From contig CAZAQL010000035.1 in the NCBI GenBank assembly GCA_964487295.1, positions 1-24,522 of the forward strand: 24,522 bases of DNA, in the 5' to 3' direction. A program made the translations under genes and the position numbers. The notes beneath the pieces are model-generated. The model had not been told where the DNA came from and did not search any database. It saw only the letters and a program-made list of their open reading frames with translations. Positions 21,329-24,522 of the stretch are shown piece after piece (position 1 is the first letter of the stretch; each line of letters starts with the position of its first letter). Origin of the DNA: JAPEKQ01 sp964487295. GTDB taxonomy: Bacteria; Joyebacterota; Joyebacteria; Joyebacterales; Joyebacteraceae.

Positions 21329-24000
21329 TGCTCCGCCGCCTCGCAGCGTCTCTCATCCTTGCGGTCCTGGCGACCCCGTCGCTCACCGCGCACGCAGGCC
21401 TGCTGGAGGCGCTTGCGCCCCCGTCGGTCATCGACGCGATGCCGGAGCAGGTCCCGCCGCTTCTGGAACGGGCCATACTCCCGATCACGCCCGAGGACCC
21501 GACGTGCGTCGCGATCGCCGACCGACCTCCGGGCGAGCCGGATTTCCTCATTCTCGGGCTCGCTGACGGCGGCATCAACGTGTTCCACGGCAGCGGGACG
21601 GACATGATAGCGCGCGTCGTCGATCTCCCTTTGCGAGCACCCATCAGCTCCATCTGCACGACCCGACTCACGGGCTCCGAGTCCCGGTTCGCCATCCTCG
21701 CGGTGCAGGGCCGGACGCTTCACGTCATGGGCGAGGCGCACGCGCGCATCCGCGGCGAACGCGAACTGCCGCGCGCGGACGGCGAGTACCGCCTTATCCT
21801 CCTCGGCGGGTCGTCGGCGGTCGCCGATCGCGTGGCGGAGCGCGTGCTCGTGTGCGACAGGAGTTCCATTCTCGAGGTCAACGTCGTCCCGGGCCAGGAC
21901 CGCTGGCGGCTCGAGGTCGCCCCGGTTCACGAGGGCGTCGAGCCGATCGAACTGCGCGTCCTGAGCGATCGGGCGATCGTGCTCGACGTGGACGGACACC
22001 CGCTCGGTGAGATCTCGGCGTCGGGCGATGATGTCTGGTACGCGAATGCAGGCGCACCCGTCGACGCCGGGGCTGCCGTCATCGGGGCCGCCGTGCCGCG
22101 GCAACCGGGTCCATGCGACGTGCTCGTCCGTGACGCCGGAGGATACTGGGACGCGCGCACCGTGGCCGTCCCGGGATCCGTGTCCGTCTGTCGGACGGTC
22201 GACGACACGCTGCTCCTGCTCGCGGGGAGGAGGATCACCCAGCTCGACCGGAGCGTCGGGTGGCTCCGGCTCGTCGACCGCACAGGAACCGTGATCGCAT
22301 CCCAGGAGCATCCGAGGAGTGTCGCGGCCCTCGCGTGTCTCGATCCCTACATCGCTGTCCAGGGCGGGGGCCGCAACCTCTCGATCTACGACCGCGAGCT
22401 CACGCCGCTCTGGGACGCTGCCTCGCAGGTCAGCCCCGCGGGGCTCGTGGTGGCGGACATGGACGGTGACCTCGACGACGACCTCATCGTCGTCGGCACG
22501 AGGCGCTTCGAGCTCAGTATGGAGGAGGTCGAGGCCGTGCGCGAGGGTCTCGACGAGCCGGGCTTCATGCGCGACGCCGATGTCATGGACGGCGTCGCCT
22601 CCATGGACCGCTCGATGCCGATGCTCTTCTACAGTAACGTCGGCGCGCTCCGGGAGATCATTGACACGCGCGAGCGCCAGGCCGCCGAGAGCGCAGACGC
22701 GCGGCGCTTCGTACGCGCCGGGTCGCATCTGCTGACGGCGCGCGCGGCGGCGGCGGCCCTCGGCGACAGATCCGGGTCCGTCCGCCTGGCGAGTGAAGGA
22801 GCGGCGATGCTCGCGACCCCTCGACGCGAGCTCGGGACGCTCATGGCGGCCGGTCTACTGCTCCTCGCCGGGCTGTGGACCGGGCTCGGAGTGCTGCGGC
22901 GCAGGATGGAGCCGACGGCGGCCCCGACCGTGACCGCCATTGTCTCGATCGGGCTCGGCGCCGGCGCCTCGTGGGCCGTCCTCGGATCCGTCGCGTGGTC
23001 GCCGCTGCTTCTCCTCGGCGTCGTCGTCGCGGGTGGCGCCCTGATCGTCGAGAGGCTGCGGAGCGGTCGCGAGGACGTGGTCCGGCCCGTTGCCGGCGCG
23101 GCCGTCGAGGAGCTCGCCATCGGCATCGCCGAGTTCACCCACGGCGGCAGCGAGGACGTCGGCGATGAGGGGCGGAAGAGCATCACCAAGCTCTCATACT
23201 TCGCCCAGGAGATGCTCGAGAGCCAGGACGACCCGGAGCACTACGGGATGCTCCGCGATCGTCTGGCGCTCCGGTACAAGGCCTTCTACCCGGCGAAGTA
23301 CGACCTGGCGCAGGATCTCGAGGAGCTCGGTCGCCGCGCCGGGCTGGCCGAGGCCTACACGGAGAGCCTGGCGGCTGCCGCGCGCAAGATCCGCGACGGC
23401 GTCGAGGAGGTTCTCAGCGGGGGTCAAAAGCCGGAGGGGGACGTCGAGCGCGCGCTCGTGAGGATCGTGGAGGGGCGGGACGAGCTGGCCCGCTCCGCGG
23501 ACGCTGCCAGGGAGCTTGTCCGGAGGAACCCCGGGTGCTCCGTGTCGGCTTGCATCACGCGCGTGCTCGATGAGAAGCGCGAGATGCTCGCGAACGAGGG
23601 CCTCGAGATGACGGTCGACCTCGGGATCGACCCGGACGCGGACGCCGTTTCCATCAAGCGGAGCGACCTCTACTTCGTCGTCGAGAACCTCGTGACGAAC
23701 GCGGCGAAGGCCATGCGCGCATCGCCGTCGCGTCGGATCTCTCTCGAGGGAGTGAAAAGGGACGCGACGTACGAGCTGCGCGTGCGGGACACGGGACCGG
23801 GCATCCCGGCGGACCGGCGGGTGAGCATCTTCATTCCCGGGGAGCCGGACGGGCACAAGGGCGGATTCGGTCTGCCGAACTCGCGCGAGAAGCTGAGGCG
23901 CTGGGGCGGGAACATCATCGTTGAGGACACGCCGGCGGACGAGGGAGCCACGCTGCTCGTCACGCTCCGGCTCTGGACATCGCATCACAAGGAGAACTGA
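21328..24000 (+). CDS. Sensor histidine kinase with extracytoplasmic FG-GAP-like domain
   Basis: This 890-residue protein has a signal peptide or first membrane helix (residues 1-20), a large extracytoplasmic beta-rich domain (about 25-495) with at least one FG-GAP-like loop (DMDGDLDDD at 377-385), and three membrane helices near 502-523, 535-558 and 560-578. The cytoplasmic part ends in a HATPase with N box VENLVTNAAKAM (785-796), G1 DTGPGIP (821-827) and a G2-like GGFGLPNSREKL (845-856). The dimerisation/phosphoacceptor part is atypical: the best candidate is His605 in AEFTHGG, without the usual H-E/D-x-x-x-P context. ATG 21328 follows GGGGAGG by 7 bases; GTG 21325 is an alternative. The response regulator starts 1 base after the stop. 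Confidence 0.85.
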   Translation: MLRRLAASLILAVLATPSLTAHAGLLEALAPPSVIDAMPEQVPPLLERAILPITPEDPTCVAIADRPPGEPDFLILGLADGGINVFHGSGTDMIARVVDLPLRAPISSICTTRLTGSESRFAILAVQGRTLHVMGEAHARIRGERELPRADGEYRLILLGGSSAVADRVAERVLVCDRSSILEVNVVPGQDRWRLEVAPVHEGVEPIELRVLSDRAIVLDVDGHPLGEISASGDDVWYANAGAPVDAGAAVIGAAVPRQPGPCDVLVRDAGGYWDARTVAVPGSVSVCRTVDDTLLLLAGRRITQLDRSVGWLRLVDRTGTVIASQEHPRSVAALACLDPYIAVQGGGRNLSIYDRELTPLWDAASQVSPAGLVVADMDGDLDDDLIVVGTRRFELSMEEVEAVREGLDEPGFMRDADVMDGVASMDRSMPMLFYSNVGALREIIDTRERQAAESADARRFVRAGSHLLTARAAAAALGDRSGSVRLASEGAAMLATPRRELGTLMAAGLLLLAGLWTGLGVLRRRMEPTAAPTVTAIVSIGLGAGASWAVLGSVAWSPLLLLGVVVAGGALIVERLRSGREDVVRPVAGAAVEELAIGIAEFTHGGSEDVGDEGRKSITKLSYFAQEMLESQDDPEHYGMLRDRLALRYKAFYPAKYDLAQDLEELGRRAGLAEAYTESLAAAARKIRDGVEEVLSGGQKPEGDVERALVRIVEGRDELARSADAARELVRRNPGCSVSACITRVLDEKREMLANEGLEMTVDLGIDPDADAVSIKRSDLYFVVENLVTNAAKAMRASPSRRISLEGVKRDATYELRVRDTGPGIPADRRVSIFIPGEPDGHKGGFGLPNSREKLRRWGGNIIVEDTPADEGATLLVTLRLWTSHHKEN

Positions 24001-24001
24001 G

Positions 24002-24522
24002 ATGGTTGACTCGCGCGAGCGCCGGAGGAGGCTTCTGCTCGTGGACGACGAACAGGAGTTCGTCGAGGACGCGATGGCCGTGCTCGGGAAGACGTTCGAG
24101 TGTGTCGGGGAGTCCGACCCCGAGAAGGTCGTCGACGCATGCGCATCGCAGGATCCCGACGTGGTCCTTCTGGATATCGCGTTCGACGGTCAACCGCTCG
24201 GGTTCGAGCTCCTGACGAGGGTCCGCGCGGCCCACCCGTTCCTGCCCGTCATCATGTGGACCGACGACGCGAGCGTCGAGGCGGGTCTCAAGGCGCAGGA
24301 GCTGGGAGCGTTCCACACCGTTCGCAAGACGCCGTCGCGCGGGGAGATCGTGCCTGCGGTCGAGGCGTGCCTGAGGCGGCGTCGCGCCGATATCCACCTG
24401 AGCTCGCTCGAGCACAAGCTCGGCCGAGACTGGGGCGCGTTCGTGCACGCCGACCCCACGATGGAGGAGCTCCTGTCGCTAGCCCAAAGCGCGGCAGGTT
24501 CGGACGCGTCGGTGCTCATCAC
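24002..24522 (+). CDS. NtrC-type sigma-54 response regulator, N-terminal part
   Basis: The gene starts at ATG 24002, with AAGGAG upstream, and is open to the end of the window (173 residues plus). Residues 10-120 are a full receiver domain: acidic pair Asp15/Asp16 (VDDE), phospho-acceptor Asp58 (VVLLDIAF), switch Thr87 (IMWTDDAS) and Lys109 (VRKTP). After a short linker, residues about 146-173 (VHADPTMEELLSLAQ, then ASVLIT) match the beginning of an AAA+ sigma-54-interacting domain, whose Walker A would follow just outside. It would be phosphorylated by the kinase encoded immediately upstream and activate sigma-54 promoters. The DNA-binding C-terminus is not in the window. Confidence 0.88.
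   Translation, partial: MVDSRERRRRLLLVDDEQEFVEDAMAVLGKTFECVGESDPEKVVDACASQDPDVVLLDIAFDGQPLGFELLTRVRAAHPFLPVIMWTDDASVEAGLKAQELGAFHTVRKTPSRGEIVPAVEACLRRRRADIHLSSLEHKLGRDWGAFVHADPTMEELLSLAQSAAGSDASVLI

Noticed and set aside
20863..22728. Long minus-strand open frame (621 codons) over the FG-GAP and kinase genes
   Set aside because: Shadow of two well-supported genes; no ribosome binding site or domain.

Overview
The window is GC-rich bacterial DNA (about two thirds G+C by eye) with tightly packed protein genes and no rRNA, tRNA, CRISPR array, insertion sequence or phage gene that I can see. The mix is an Mrp-fused complex-I-like module, a secreted protein ending in an FlgD-Ig-like domain of the kind used for type IX-style sorting, several FG-GAP proteins, a DUF3857/transglutaminase protein and a beta-propeller sensor kinase. 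This suggests a high-GC member of the FCB-related candidate phyla (Eisenbacteria or Krumholzibacteria type). That placement is inference.

Bases 1-5385 (+) hold an operon for a membrane-bound, ion-translocating respiratory complex. It reads: C-terminus of a NuoL-like antiporter subunit, a fused MbhD/MbhE (MrpA C-terminal) protein, then MrpB, C, D, E, F and G homologues, then a NuoI/HyfH-like 2[4Fe-4S] protein with an extra four-cysteine tail. Most junctions overlap or nearly touch. The catalytic hydrogenase/NuoCD-like, NuoB and NuoH subunits are not present and probably lie upstream. The operon ends at a good hairpin-plus-T terminator, followed at once by a promoter for a large secreted TPR-DUF3857-transglutaminase protein (5625-9395, +).

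Bases 9392-11887 (-) hold a three-gene set read leftward: yjbQ-like, NAD-dependent epimerase/dehydratase, nucleoside hydrolase. The last two overlap by ATGA, and the hydrolase converges on the transglutaminase gene with overlapping stop codons (CTAG). A class I methyltransferase (12045-12809, +) diverges from yjbQ.

Bases 12868-16619 (-) carry an M3 oligoendopeptidase and a secreted DNRLRE/CARDB/FlgD-Ig protein. A DUF4097 beta-helix protein (16847-17845, +) diverges from the peptidase. It is followed by two leftward genes, a nucleoside phosphorylase and a DUF1648 membrane protein, with a long GC hairpin between the convergent ends.

Bases 19477-24522 (+) form the most interesting unit. A strong extended -10 promoter with a palindrome upstream leads into three nearly fused genes: an anchored FG-GAP protein, a sensor kinase with its own extracytoplasmic FG-GAP-like domain, and an NtrC-type sigma-54 response regulator (cut by the window end). 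This looks like a dedicated envelope-sensing two-component system. A second recurrent feature is short tandem duplication (13-32 bp units) in five of the intergenic regions, three of them directly in the leader of a gene next to its ribosome binding site.
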